From contig NZ_JACHMI010000001.1 of NCBI RefSeq assembly GCF_014207985.1, positions 417,001-481,000 on the forward strand: 64,000 nt of DNA. Direction: 5' to 3'. Below are positions 7,776 through 15,260 of this stretch, one piece after another. Position numbers and translations under genes: made by a program. Within the stretch, counting starts at the first letter, position 1; each line of letters starts with the position of its first letter. The stretch comes from Nonomuraea rubra (lineage in GTDB: Bacteria; Actinomycetota; Actinomycetes; Streptosporangiales; Streptosporangiaceae). The notes under the pieces were generated by a model. That model worked only from the letters and a program-made list of their open reading frames with translations. It searched no databases and had not been told where the DNA came from.

Positions 7776-8798
7776 ATGATGGCTGGCGTGGGGGACTTCG
7801 TGACCAGGATTCTCGTCGTCGTGGCGGCCGTGTGCCTGCTGCCTGCCGGGCCGGCGTTCGCGGCGCCCGACGACGGGGCGGAGAAGCTGTTCACCTTCAA
7901 GGACCAGCGGATCACGGAGTCGAGCGGGCTGGCCGTGTCGCCGACGCACGACGGCCTCTACTACACGCACAACGACAGTGCGGCCGCCCCGGCGTTCTAC
8001 GCGGTGGACGGCGAGGGGCGCACGCGGGCCACGTTCCAGGTGCGGGGCGCGCAGGCGCGCGACTGGGAGGCCATGGCGGCCACGAAGGACCCGGTGACGG
8101 GGCGCGGGGTGCTCTGGTTCGCCGACATCGGCGACAACCTCGACGGCGCCTGGCCGAACGTGTCGGTCTACAAGGTGATCGAGCCGCAGACCATCGCCGA
8201 CGCCACGCTGCCCGCCACCCGCTACCGGTTCCGGTACGCCGACGGCGCGCGCAACGCCGAGGGCCTCATGGTGCATCCGAAGACCGGGCGGCTGTACGTG
8301 GTGTCCAAGGAGTTCGCCGGCTCGGTGTACGCGGCGCCGCAGAAGCTGCGTACGGACCGGGTGAACGTGCTGCGGAAGATCGCCAGCGCGCCCCTCATGG
8401 CCACCGACGCCGCCTACGCCCCCGACGGCTCCTCCTACGTCGTGCGCACCTACTTCTCCGCCACCCTCTACCGGCCCTCCGGCGAGACCATCGGCAGGGT
8501 GACGATGCCGGAGCTGGAGCAGGCCGAGTCGATCGCGTACACCGCCGACGGGCGGTCGCTGCTCGCCGGCAGCGAGGGGCCGCGCAGCCCGGTCTACCGG
8601 GTGCCGCTCCCGGCCGGGAGCACGCCCACGCCGAGCCCGCTGAGGGCCGAGGAGGAGCAGAAGAAGGAGCCCAGCCCGGTGGCGCGCGCCGAGGAGAGCG
8701 ACGGCGGGGGGCTGACGATCAGGGACGTGCTCATCTGGCTCGCCGCGGCGGCGGCCGCGATCGGCGTGATCACCTTCCTGGCCCGCCGCACGCGCTGA
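7776..8798 (+). CDS. Secreted, C-terminally anchored beta-propeller-like protein
   Basis: A 340-residue protein of unknown function. It has a Sec signal peptide (about 8-30, FVTRILVVVAAVCLLPAGPAFAA), a beta-rich extracellular domain with repeated blades (SSGLAVSPTHDGLYYTHND, LMVHPKTGRLYVVSKEF, IAYTADGRSLLAGSEG), a Pro/Glu/Lys-rich linker (about 285-310) and a C-terminal membrane helix (DVLIWLAAAAAAIGVITFLA) followed by RRTR. The layout is a surface protein held by its C-terminus. ATGs at 7776 and 7779 and a GTG at 7788 are all possible starts; the signal peptide is kept with any. It is divergent from the ECF sigma gene, so its promoter could be a target of that sigma factor. Confidence 0.68.
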   Translation: MMAGVGDFVTRILVVVAAVCLLPAGPAFAAPDDGAEKLFTFKDQRITESSGLAVSPTHDGLYYTHNDSAAAPAFYAVDGEGRTRATFQVRGAQARDWEAMAATKDPVTGRGVLWFADIGDNLDGAWPNVSVYKVIEPQTIADATLPATRYRFRYADGARNAEGLMVHPKTGRLYVVSKEFAGSVYAAPQKLRTDRVNVLRKIASAPLMATDAAYAPDGSSYVVRTYFSATLYRPSGETIGRVTMPELEQAESIAYTADGRSLLAGSEGPRSPVYRVPLPAGSTPTPSPLRAEEEQKKEPSPVARAEESDGGGLTIRDVLIWLAAAAAAIGVITFLARRTR

Positions 8799-8802
8799 GC
8801 GC

Positions 8803-9177
8803 TCAGGGCTCGCGGCGCATGGTGGCGGTGAAGATGTCGCCCCTCAGGGCCCGCTCGACCACCTCGATCGAGCGTGACAGCCGCACCAGCCGCGGCCCCT
8901 CCTCCCTGTAGGTGTCGAGCACCGCCTCGATGGCGTGCGGCGGCAGGTGGCCCTTGAGGTCCACCGCGGCCGCCCGGTAGCCGGCGCGGGCCGCCTCGAC
9001 GGCCGACCTGACGTGGTGGCGGGCCATCGCGGCCAGCGCCACGGGATGCCGTCTGAGCACCTCGTACGCCCGGTAGTCCGGCGGCACCGCGTCGAGCAGC
9101 CAGGCCACTGCCGAGGTCTCCCAGTCGGGCACGCTGGGGGGCCGGACCTCCGCGGGCCATTCTGGTGGGACGTACAT
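8803..9177 (-). CDS. Conserved hypothetical protein (124 aa)
   Basis: A 124-residue soluble protein of unknown function, rich in helix-forming residues. It contains PDWETSAVAWLLDAVPPDYRAYEVLRRHPVALA near the N-terminus and ends TATMRREP. No signal peptide or membrane segment. Similar small proteins are common in actinomycetes as far as I recall, but I cannot assign a function. It is divergent from lhgO and its 3' end lies four bases from the end of the convergent propeller-like gene. Confidence 0.65.
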   Translation of the reverse strand: MYVPPEWPAEVRPPSVPDWETSAVAWLLDAVPPDYRAYEVLRRHPVALAAMARHHVRSAVEAARAGYRAAAVDLKGHLPPHAIEAVLDTYREEGPRLVRLSRSIEVVERALRGDIFTATMRREP

Positions 9178-9247
9178 ACGGGCATCGTACTCATGTTCGA
9201 TTCGCCCGGATATGGCGGGGATGGCCGGTAGAGCGGAAAATCATCGT

Positions 9248-10435
9248 GTGACGGAGAAGATCGGAGTCGTGGGCGCCGGCATCGTCGGGCTCGCGGTGGC
9301 GCGGGAGCTGGCCACGGCCAGAGGGGCCGAGGTGACCGTGCTGGAGAAGGAGGGGCGCGTCGGCGCCCACCAGACCGGGCACAACAGCGGCGTCGTGCAC
9401 GCGGGGATCTACTATCCGCCGGGCTCGCTCAAGGCCAGGCTCTGCCGGGAGGGCGTGGCGCTGCTCAAGGAGTACTGCGCGGCGCACGCGCTGCCGTACG
9501 AGGAGGTCGGCAAGCTGGTCGTGGCCGCGAGCCGGGCCGAGCGGCCGCGGCTGGCGGCGCTGGCCGAGCGGGCGCGCGCCAACGGCGTGCCGGGCATCGC
9601 CGAGCTGGACGCGCTCACGCTGCGCGAGATCGAGCCGCACGCGGTCGGCGTGGCCGCCATCCACTCGCCGCACACGGCGATCTGCGACTTCCCCGCCGTC
9701 GCGCGCCGGCTCGCGCTGGACGTGGCCGAGCTGGGCGGGTCCGTACGCCTCGGGCACCCCGTCAGGGCACTCAGGGAACGGGCGGGCAAGGTCGAGGTGC
9801 TGGCGGGCAGGCGCAGGTTCGCCTTCGACCGCCTGGTGGTGTGCGCGGGGCTCGGCAGCGACGCGGTGGCCGGGATGGCCGGGGCGGGCGGTGACGTGCG
9901 GATCGTGCCGTTCAGGGGCGAGTACTACGCGCTCAAGGGCGCCGCCAGGGGCCTGGTGCGGGGGCTGATCTATCCCGTGCCCGACCCGCGCTACCCGTTC
10001 CTGGGGGTGCACCTGACCCGGCGGATCGGCGGCGGCGTGCTGGTGGGGCCGAACGCGGTGCTGGCCACGGCGTACGAGGGCTACCGATGGTCGAATTTCC
10101 GTAATGTTCGGCAAATTCTGGGTTGGCCGGGAACGCTGCGCATGGCCAGGACCCACTGGCGTACCGGACTTAAGGAAGTCTATGGATCCGTGGCCAAGGG
10201 GGCGTTCCTCATGGGCGCCCGGCGCTACGTGCCCGAGCTCACCGCCGCCGACCTGGAGCGGGCTCCCGGCGGCGTCCGCGCGCAGGCCGTCGCCAGGGAC
10301 GGAAGCCTGGTGGATGACTTCGTGGTGGATGTCCGGGGAAAGGTAGTTCTGGTGAGGAATGCCCCTTCCCCCGCCGCCACCTCGAGTCTGGCCATTGCCC
10401 GGCATATTGCCGGAATTGTCCCAGCACTCGTCTGA
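9248..10435 (+). CDS. lhgO: L-2-hydroxyglutarate oxidase
   Basis: A 395-residue FAD-dependent oxidase of the DAO superfamily that oxidises L-2-hydroxyglutarate to 2-oxoglutarate. The dinucleotide-binding motif GVVGAGIVGLAVARELA is at the N-terminus, followed by the LhgO-typical VGAHQTGHNSGVVHAGIYYPPGSLKARLC segment and, near the C-terminus, VLVRNAPSPAATSSLAIARHIA closing the FAD site. The GTG at 9248 gives the family N-terminus; an ATG at 9212 would add 12 residues. The stop codon overlaps the ATG of the response regulator gene that follows (TGATG). Confidence 0.88.
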   Translation: MTEKIGVVGAGIVGLAVARELATARGAEVTVLEKEGRVGAHQTGHNSGVVHAGIYYPPGSLKARLCREGVALLKEYCAAHALPYEEVGKLVVAASRAERPRLAALAERARANGVPGIAELDALTLREIEPHAVGVAAIHSPHTAICDFPAVARRLALDVAELGGSVRLGHPVRALRERAGKVEVLAGRRRFAFDRLVVCAGLGSDAVAGMAGAGGDVRIVPFRGEYYALKGAARGLVRGLIYPVPDPRYPFLGVHLTRRIGGGVLVGPNAVLATAYEGYRWSNFRNVRQILGWPGTLRMARTHWRTGLKEVYGSVAKGAFLMGARRYVPELTAADLERAPGGVRAQAVARDGSLVDDFVVDVRGKVVLVRNAPSPAATSSLAIARHIAGIVPALV

Positions 10436-11148
10436 TGAGTGCATCCTTGGATGTGATGGAATCACGCCTGCTGATAGTCGAGGACGACCCCAACATCCTC
10501 GAACTCCTCGCCGCGAGCCTGAGGTTCGCGGGTTTCGACGTGACCACGGCCAAGAGCGGCCTCGACGCCGTGGCGGCCGTGCAACGACACCGCCCCGACC
10601 TCGTCGTGCTCGACGTCATGCTGCCCGACCTGGACGGCTTCGAGATCGTCAGGCGGCTGCGCGGCGGCGGGCTGCACACGCCGGTGGTGTTCCTCACCGC
10701 CCGTGACGAGACCGAGGACAAGATCCGCGGTCTCACGATCGGCGGCGACGACTACGTGACCAAGCCGTTCAGCCTGGAGGAGGTGGTCGCCAGGATCCAC
10801 GCCGTGCTGCGCCGTACGGCGGGGGAGACGCAGGCGGCGCCGCCCCGGCTGACGTTCGCCGACATCGAGCTGGACGAGGAGAGCCACGAGGTGTGGCGCG
10901 GAGGCAACGCGGTCGCGCTGTCGCCGACCGAGTTCAAGCTGCTGCGTTACTTCATGACGAACGCCGGGCGGGTCCTGTCCAAGCCGCAGATCCTCGACCA
11001 CGTGTGGGACTACGACTTCCGGGGCGAGGTGGGCATCGTCGAGTCGTACGTGTCCGTGCTCCGCCGGAAGATCGACAACCGGAGTCCGCGGCTCATCCAC
11101 ACCCTGCGCGGTGTCGGATACGTCCTGCGCCTGCCACCGAGCTCCTGA
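10435..11148 (+). CDS. OmpR/PhoB-family response regulator
   Basis: A 237-residue two-component response regulator. The receiver domain (about 10-125) has the acidic pocket EDD (16-18), phosphoacceptor Asp60 (VVLDVMLPD), Thr88 and Lys110 (DDYVTKPF); the C-terminal winged helix (about 140-235) has SPTEFKLLRYFMTNAGRVLSK and VGIVESYVSVLRRKI. It overlaps the lhgO stop by one base; a start at 10456 (MESRLLIVED) is also possible. The cognate kinase gene begins 13 bases downstream, and a closely similar regulator gene follows the kinase. Confidence 0.92.
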   Translation: MSASLDVMESRLLIVEDDPNILELLAASLRFAGFDVTTAKSGLDAVAAVQRHRPDLVVLDVMLPDLDGFEIVRRLRGGGLHTPVVFLTARDETEDKIRGLTIGGDDYVTKPFSLEEVVARIHAVLRRTAGETQAAPPRLTFADIELDEESHEVWRGGNAVALSPTEFKLLRYFMTNAGRVLSKPQILDHVWDYDFRGEVGIVESYVSVLRRKIDNRSPRLIHTLRGVGYVLRLPPSS

Positions 11149-11161
11149 GGACGGGCTCCTG

Positions 11162-12577
11162 ATGCGCGGCCTGCCGCTGAGGATCAAGCTGATCGCGTCG
11201 ATGCTGGCGCTGCTGGGCCTCGGCATGTTCTTCATCGGCGTGGTCAGCGTCTCGGTGCTGCACGGCTACCTGCTCGACCGCGTGGACAGCCAGCTCCACC
11301 TGCTCAGCGCGCGCATGGACAAGAAGGTCAGGAGCGACTGGCGCAAGGACAGGGAGACCGCCGAGCACCCGATCCTCATCGAGTCCGACGCGATCGCCCT
11401 GGTCAAGGAGCCCGGCGGCCCGTACGTGCCGATGCTGACCGACCGCGACGTGGACAAGAAGCCGATGCCCGTGCTGCCGCGCTCGCCCGGGTCCGAGCCG
11501 TACACGGCGCCCGCCATCAGCGGGGACGGCGAGTGGCGGGTGCTGGCCAGCGTCGCCCCCCAGCGGCGCACGCTCGTGGTCGCGGTGAGCCTGGAGGAGG
11601 TGGACGCGATCACCACCCGGCTCGTGCTCATCGAGCTGCTGGGCGGTGGCGGCATCCTGCTCATCCTGGCCGTGGCCGGGGTCACGATCGTCCGGCACAG
11701 CATGCGGCCGCTGCGCGAGATCGAGCGCACCGCCGAGACCATCGCCGGGGGCGAGCTGGGCCGCCGGGTGCCCGACGGCGACCCCCGTACCGAGGTGGGA
11801 GGGCTGGCCAGATCGCTCAACGGGATGCTGGCCCAGATCGAGGCCGCGTTCGCCGCCAGGTCCGCGTCCGAGGCGGCGGCCCGCCGCTCCGAGGACCGCA
11901 TGCGGCAGTTCGTCGGCGACGCCTCCCACGAGCTGCGCACCCCGCTCACCTCCATCCGCGGCTTCGCCGAGTACGCCAGGCAGAACCCCGGCGCCGACCC
12001 CGTCGAGCTGATGCAGCGCGTGGAGAAGGCGGCGGGCCGGATGAGCGTGCTGGTGGACGACCTGCTCCTGCTCGCCAGGGTGGACCAGCAGCGCCCGCTG
12101 AAGATGCGGCCGGTGGACATGCTGGCGCTGGCCGCCGACGCCGTGCAGGACGCCCGCATCCTCGCTCCCGACCGGCTGGTCAAGCTGGACGTGGTCGGCG
12201 GCGCGGCCCTGATCGTCTCCGGCGACGAGGTACGCCTGCGCCAGGTCGTCACCAACCTCGTCACCAACGCCATCGTGCACACCGAGCCCGGCTCCCCGAT
12301 CATCGTCAGGGCCGGGGCGAGCGGCGACAAGCTGTTCGTCGAGGTCGTCGACCACGGCCCCGGCCTCACGCCCGAGCAGGTCGAGCACGTCTTCGAGCGC
12401 TTCTACCGGGCCGACTCCGCCAGGTCCCGCCGCCGCTCGGCCGAGGACCGCGGCAGCGGGCTCGGCCTGGCCATCGTGCAGGCGCTCGTGCGCGCCCACG
12501 ACGGCACCGTCACCGTGGACAGCTCCCCGGAAGGCGGCTCCACCTTCCGCGTCGAACTCCCACTCGCCTTGGAGTGA
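11162..12577 (+). CDS. Sensor histidine kinase
   Basis: A 471-residue membrane kinase. It has a first helix at about 8-30, an extracytoplasmic sensor region of roughly 125 residues with no recognised domain, a second helix at about 155-178, a HAMP domain (RHSMRPLREIERTAETIAGGELGRRV), the HisKA domain with phospho-acceptor His256 (DASHELRTPLTS) and a HATPase_c domain with N box (LVTNAIVHT), DHGPGL and GSGLGLAIV. The start at 11162 has GAGGA upstream and gives a normal N-terminus. It sits between two similar response regulator genes and is probably shared by both. Confidence 0.92.
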   Translation: MRGLPLRIKLIASMLALLGLGMFFIGVVSVSVLHGYLLDRVDSQLHLLSARMDKKVRSDWRKDRETAEHPILIESDAIALVKEPGGPYVPMLTDRDVDKKPMPVLPRSPGSEPYTAPAISGDGEWRVLASVAPQRRTLVVAVSLEEVDAITTRLVLIELLGGGGILLILAVAGVTIVRHSMRPLREIERTAETIAGGELGRRVPDGDPRTEVGGLARSLNGMLAQIEAAFAARSASEAAARRSEDRMRQFVGDASHELRTPLTSIRGFAEYARQNPGADPVELMQRVEKAAGRMSVLVDDLLLLARVDQQRPLKMRPVDMLALAADAVQDARILAPDRLVKLDVVGGAALIVSGDEVRLRQVVTNLVTNAIVHTEPGSPIIVRAGASGDKLFVEVVDHGPGLTPEQVEHVFERFYRADSARSRRRSAEDRGSGLGLAIVQALVRAHDGTVTVDSSPEGGSTFRVELPLALE

Positions 12578-12580
12578 CCC

Positions 12581-12602
12581 TTCAGCTAACCCTCAGGTCG
12601 TT
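12581..12602 (+). promoter_or_regulatory. 11-bp direct repeat, candidate response-regulator box
   Basis: TTCAGCTAACC (12581-12591) followed by CTCAGGTCGTT (12592-12602): two half-sites sharing TCAG with 11-base spacing, one helical turn, as bound by OmpR-family dimers. It lies in the 41-base gap between the kinase gene and the second regulator gene. Confidence 0.35.
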
Positions 12603-12618
12603 TTGTCACTCTAAGTAG

Positions 12619-13305
12619 GTGACGAAACCCGAGGCGCTGATCATGGTGGTGGACGACGAGCCCAGCATCAGGGATCTGCTCGCCGCTAGCCTGCGCTTCT
12701 CCGGGTTCGAGGTGCTGACGGCCGCCGACGGTGAGGAGGCCGTGGAGGTGGCCGTCCGGACCTCGCCCGACCTGGTGGTGCTCGACGTGATGCTGCCCGA
12801 CCTCGACGGGTTCGAGGTGGCCAGGCGGATCGACGCGCCCGTGCTGTTCCTGACCGCCCGCGACGCCACCGAGGACAAGATCGCGGGGTTGCGGGTGGGG
12901 GACGACTACGTGACCAAGCCGTTCAGCCTGGAGGAGGTGCAGGCTCGGATCCGGGCGGTGCTGCGGCGTACGCGGGGGGAGGCCGTGCCCGCCAGCAAGC
13001 TGAAGGTGGCCGATCTGGAGCTGGACGAGGAGGCGCGCGAGGTGTCGCGCGGGGGGCGTCAGGTGCGGTTGTCGCCCACCGAGTTCAAGCTGCTGCACTA
13101 CTTCATGGTCAACGCCGGGCGGGTGCTCTCGAAGGCGCAGATCCTCGATCACGTGTGGAACTACGACTTCGGCGGGGACGCGGGGGTGGTGGAGTCGTAC
13201 GTGTCGTATCTGCGGCGCAAGGTGGACGACGTCGAGCCCAGGCTCATCCACACGCTCCGCAGCGTCGGCTACGTCCTCCGCGAGCCCCCCACCTCCGGCA
13301 ACTGA
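12619..13305 (+). CDS. OmpR-family response regulator with shortened receiver
   Basis: A 228-residue response regulator closely similar to the one at 10435-11148 (shared VLDVMLPDLDGFE, DYVTKPFSLEEV, SPTEFKLL, NAGRVLSKAQILDHVWNYDF). Phosphoacceptor Asp56, Thr79 and Lys100 are present, but the stretch from Asp to Lys is six residues shorter than in the paralogue: the loop before strand 4 is reduced to RRIDAPVLFLTAR and the usual GGDDY is GDDY. The GTG start is needed to complete strand 1; no good ribosome binding site is visible. No kinase gene follows, so it is likely a second output of the kinase encoded upstream. Confidence 0.88.
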   Translation: MTKPEALIMVVDDEPSIRDLLAASLRFSGFEVLTAADGEEAVEVAVRTSPDLVVLDVMLPDLDGFEVARRIDAPVLFLTARDATEDKIAGLRVGDDYVTKPFSLEEVQARIRAVLRRTRGEAVPASKLKVADLELDEEAREVSRGGRQVRLSPTEFKLLHYFMVNAGRVLSKAQILDHVWNYDFGGDAGVVESYVSYLRRKVDDVEPRLIHTLRSVGYVLREPPTSGN

Positions 13306-13397
13306 CCCCCGCCCGCGTCTTGGGGCGGGGGCCTGCCTCCCGCCCCCTCTCCCCCAAAGGACCTGTACCGAAGTACGGAGGGAGAGGGGAAGGCGGG
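13306..13397 (+). terminator. Two consecutive hairpins after the two-component genes
   Basis: The first hairpin has a 9-base perfect stem CCCCCGCCC (13306-13314) / GGGCGGGGG (13323-13331) directly after the stop codon and is a likely terminator. The second is longer: CCCGCC (13339-13344) with GGCGGG (13392-13397) and CTCTCCC (13347-13353) with GGGAGAG (13380-13386), enclosing a small GTAC/GTAC hairpin. It lies 42 bases before the GTPase gene and could act as a terminator or leader structure. Confidence 0.5.
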
Positions 13398-13439
13398 TCA
13401 GTCACCAGGGCGTGCCCGAAACGGGGTTAGCGTGGTCCC

Positions 13440-15260
13440 ATGGACCTGCTGCACGCGCTGGAGTCGCTGCGGCGGCCGCTGGACAGGGAGCTGTTCCCGC
13501 TGGCGGTCGGCGAGGCGGACACCGACCGGCGCGCGCTGCGCGAGCTGACCGGCCAGCTCGACGACTACCTGCTGCCCCGCCTGCGCGCCCTGGACGCCCC
13601 GCTGCTCGCCGTCGTCGGCGGCTCGACCGGCGCCGGCAAGTCCACGCTGGTCAACTCGCTGGTCGGCGCCGACGTGGCCGAGCCGGGCGTGCTGCGCCCC
13701 ACCACGCTGGTGCCCACGCTCGTGGTCAGCCCCGCCGACCGCTCCTGGTTCATGGGCCAGAACGTGCTGCCCGGCCTGTCCCGCGGCACCGGCGAGGGCC
13801 CGGGGGCGCTGCGCGTGGTGACCTCGCCCGCGCTGGGAGCGGGGCTGGCGCTGCTCGACGCGCCCGACATCGACTCCGTGGTGACCGCCAACCGCGAGCT
13901 GGCCGCCCAGCTCCTGGCCGCCGCCGACCTGTGGCTGTTCGTCACCACCGCCGCCAGGTACGCCGACGAGGTGCCGTGGAGCTTCCTGCGCTCCGCCCGC
14001 GAACGCAGCACCGCCCTGGCCGTCGTCCTCGACCGGGTGCCTCCGGAGGCCGTCGAGCCCGTCTCCCGCGACCTGGCCCGCCTCCTCACCGAGAACGGCC
14101 TCGAAGGCACCCGGCTGTTCACCGTCCCCGAGGCGGCGCTGCCCGACGAGAAGGCCAGGCTGCCCGCCGCCTCCGTCGAGGACATCTCCTCCTGGCTCAC
14201 GGGCCTGGCCGCCGACGCCGCCGAACGGGCGCGGGTCGTGCGCCAGACGTTGTCCGGCGCGCTCGACAGCCTGGCCACGCGGGTGCCCTCGCTGGCCGCC
14301 GCCGTCGAACGCCAGCAGGCCGCCTTCGACGGGCTGCGCTCCATCGTGGCGGGCGCGTACGCGGGCGGCATGGCCGACTTCGACGAGGGCATGCGGGACG
14401 GCTCGCTGCTGCGCGGCGAGGTGCTGGCCCGCTGGCAGGACTTCATCGGCACCGGCGACCTCATGCGCTCGCTGGAGAGCCGCGTCGGCCGGCTGCGCGA
14501 CCGCGTCGTCGGCTTCTTCACGGGACGGATGCCGGAGGTCCAGCTCAGGGACGCCCTGGAGAGCGGCGTCGAGGCGCTGATCAGGGGCGCCGCCGACGGG
14601 TCCGCCGAGCGGGCCCTGGAGGGCTGGTCGGCCGCGCCGGGCGGCCCCGGTCTCCTCGGCCGGCTGGGCGCCGTCGAGTCGGCCAGGCTCGGCCGCGCCT
14701 CGGCCGACCTCGCCAAGCGGGCCGAGTCGGCGGTGCGGGGATGGCAGGAGTACGTGCTCGACCTCGTCCGCGAGGAGGGCGCCGAGCGGCGCACCACGGC
14801 CAGGGTGGCCTCGTTCGGGGTGAACGGGGCGGGGCTGCTGCTCATGCTGGCCGTGTTCGCCTCCACGGGCGGGCTGACGGGGATCGAGGTGGGGATCGCG
14901 GGCGGGACGAGCGTGTTGTCGCAGAAGCTGCTGGAGGCGGTGTTCGGCGACCAGGCGGTGCGGTCGCTGACCGCGCGGGCCAGGGAGGACCTGCGGGAAC
15001 GGGTGCGCGGGCTGCTGGACGAGGAGGCGGCCAGGTTCACCGGCCGGCTGGAGCCGATGGAGCCGCCCCGGGACACGGCGGACACGCTGCGCGCGGCGGC
15101 CGGACGCATCCGCGACCACCGCGCCGAGCTGCCCGCCGCGGTGACGGCGGAACTGCCAGTGCTGGGGGCCGAGGACGTGCCGGGAGCGCCGGACGTGCGC
15201 GACGTGCCGCGGGTGAAGGACGCGCCGGAGGGCGGGGAGACGCCGGAGGAGAGGTCGTGA
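13440..15260 (+). CDS. Dynamin-like GTPase (first of a pair)
   Basis: A 606-residue P-loop GTPase. The G1 loop GGSTGAGKST is at 60-69, the switch region has RPTTLVPTLVV, and LLDAPDIDSV is the DxxG-like G3 motif. A helical middle region follows, then a hydrophobic segment (about 465-500, NGAGLLLMLAVFASTGGLTGIEVGIAGG) like the membrane-inserting paddle of bacterial dynamins, and a helical C-terminus. Its stop overlaps the GTG of a second GTPase gene. Paired dynamin-like GTPases remodel or fuse membranes in other bacteria; here a membrane role is inferred from the pair arrangement and hydrophobic segments. Confidence 0.8.
   Translation: MDLLHALESLRRPLDRELFPLAVGEADTDRRALRELTGQLDDYLLPRLRALDAPLLAVVGGSTGAGKSTLVNSLVGADVAEPGVLRPTTLVPTLVVSPADRSWFMGQNVLPGLSRGTGEGPGALRVVTSPALGAGLALLDAPDIDSVVTANRELAAQLLAAADLWLFVTTAARYADEVPWSFLRSARERSTALAVVLDRVPPEAVEPVSRDLARLLTENGLEGTRLFTVPEAALPDEKARLPAASVEDISSWLTGLAADAAERARVVRQTLSGALDSLATRVPSLAAAVERQQAAFDGLRSIVAGAYAGGMADFDEGMRDGSLLRGEVLARWQDFIGTGDLMRSLESRVGRLRDRVVGFFTGRMPEVQLRDALESGVEALIRGAADGSAERALEGWSAAPGGPGLLGRLGAVESARLGRASADLAKRAESAVRGWQEYVLDLVREEGAERRTTARVASFGVNGAGLLLMLAVFASTGGLTGIEVGIAGGTSVLSQKLLEAVFGDQAVRSLTARAREDLRERVRGLLDEEAARFTGRLEPMEPPRDTADTLRAAAGRIRDHRAELPAAVTAELPVLGAEDVPGAPDVRDVPRVKDAPEGGETPEERS

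Noticed and set aside
13412..15256. Upstream open extension of the second GTPase frame
   Set aside because: Before the GTG at 15257 the translation is Arg/Ala/Gly-rich shadow of the first GTPase gene; the real protein starts at the GTGA overlap.
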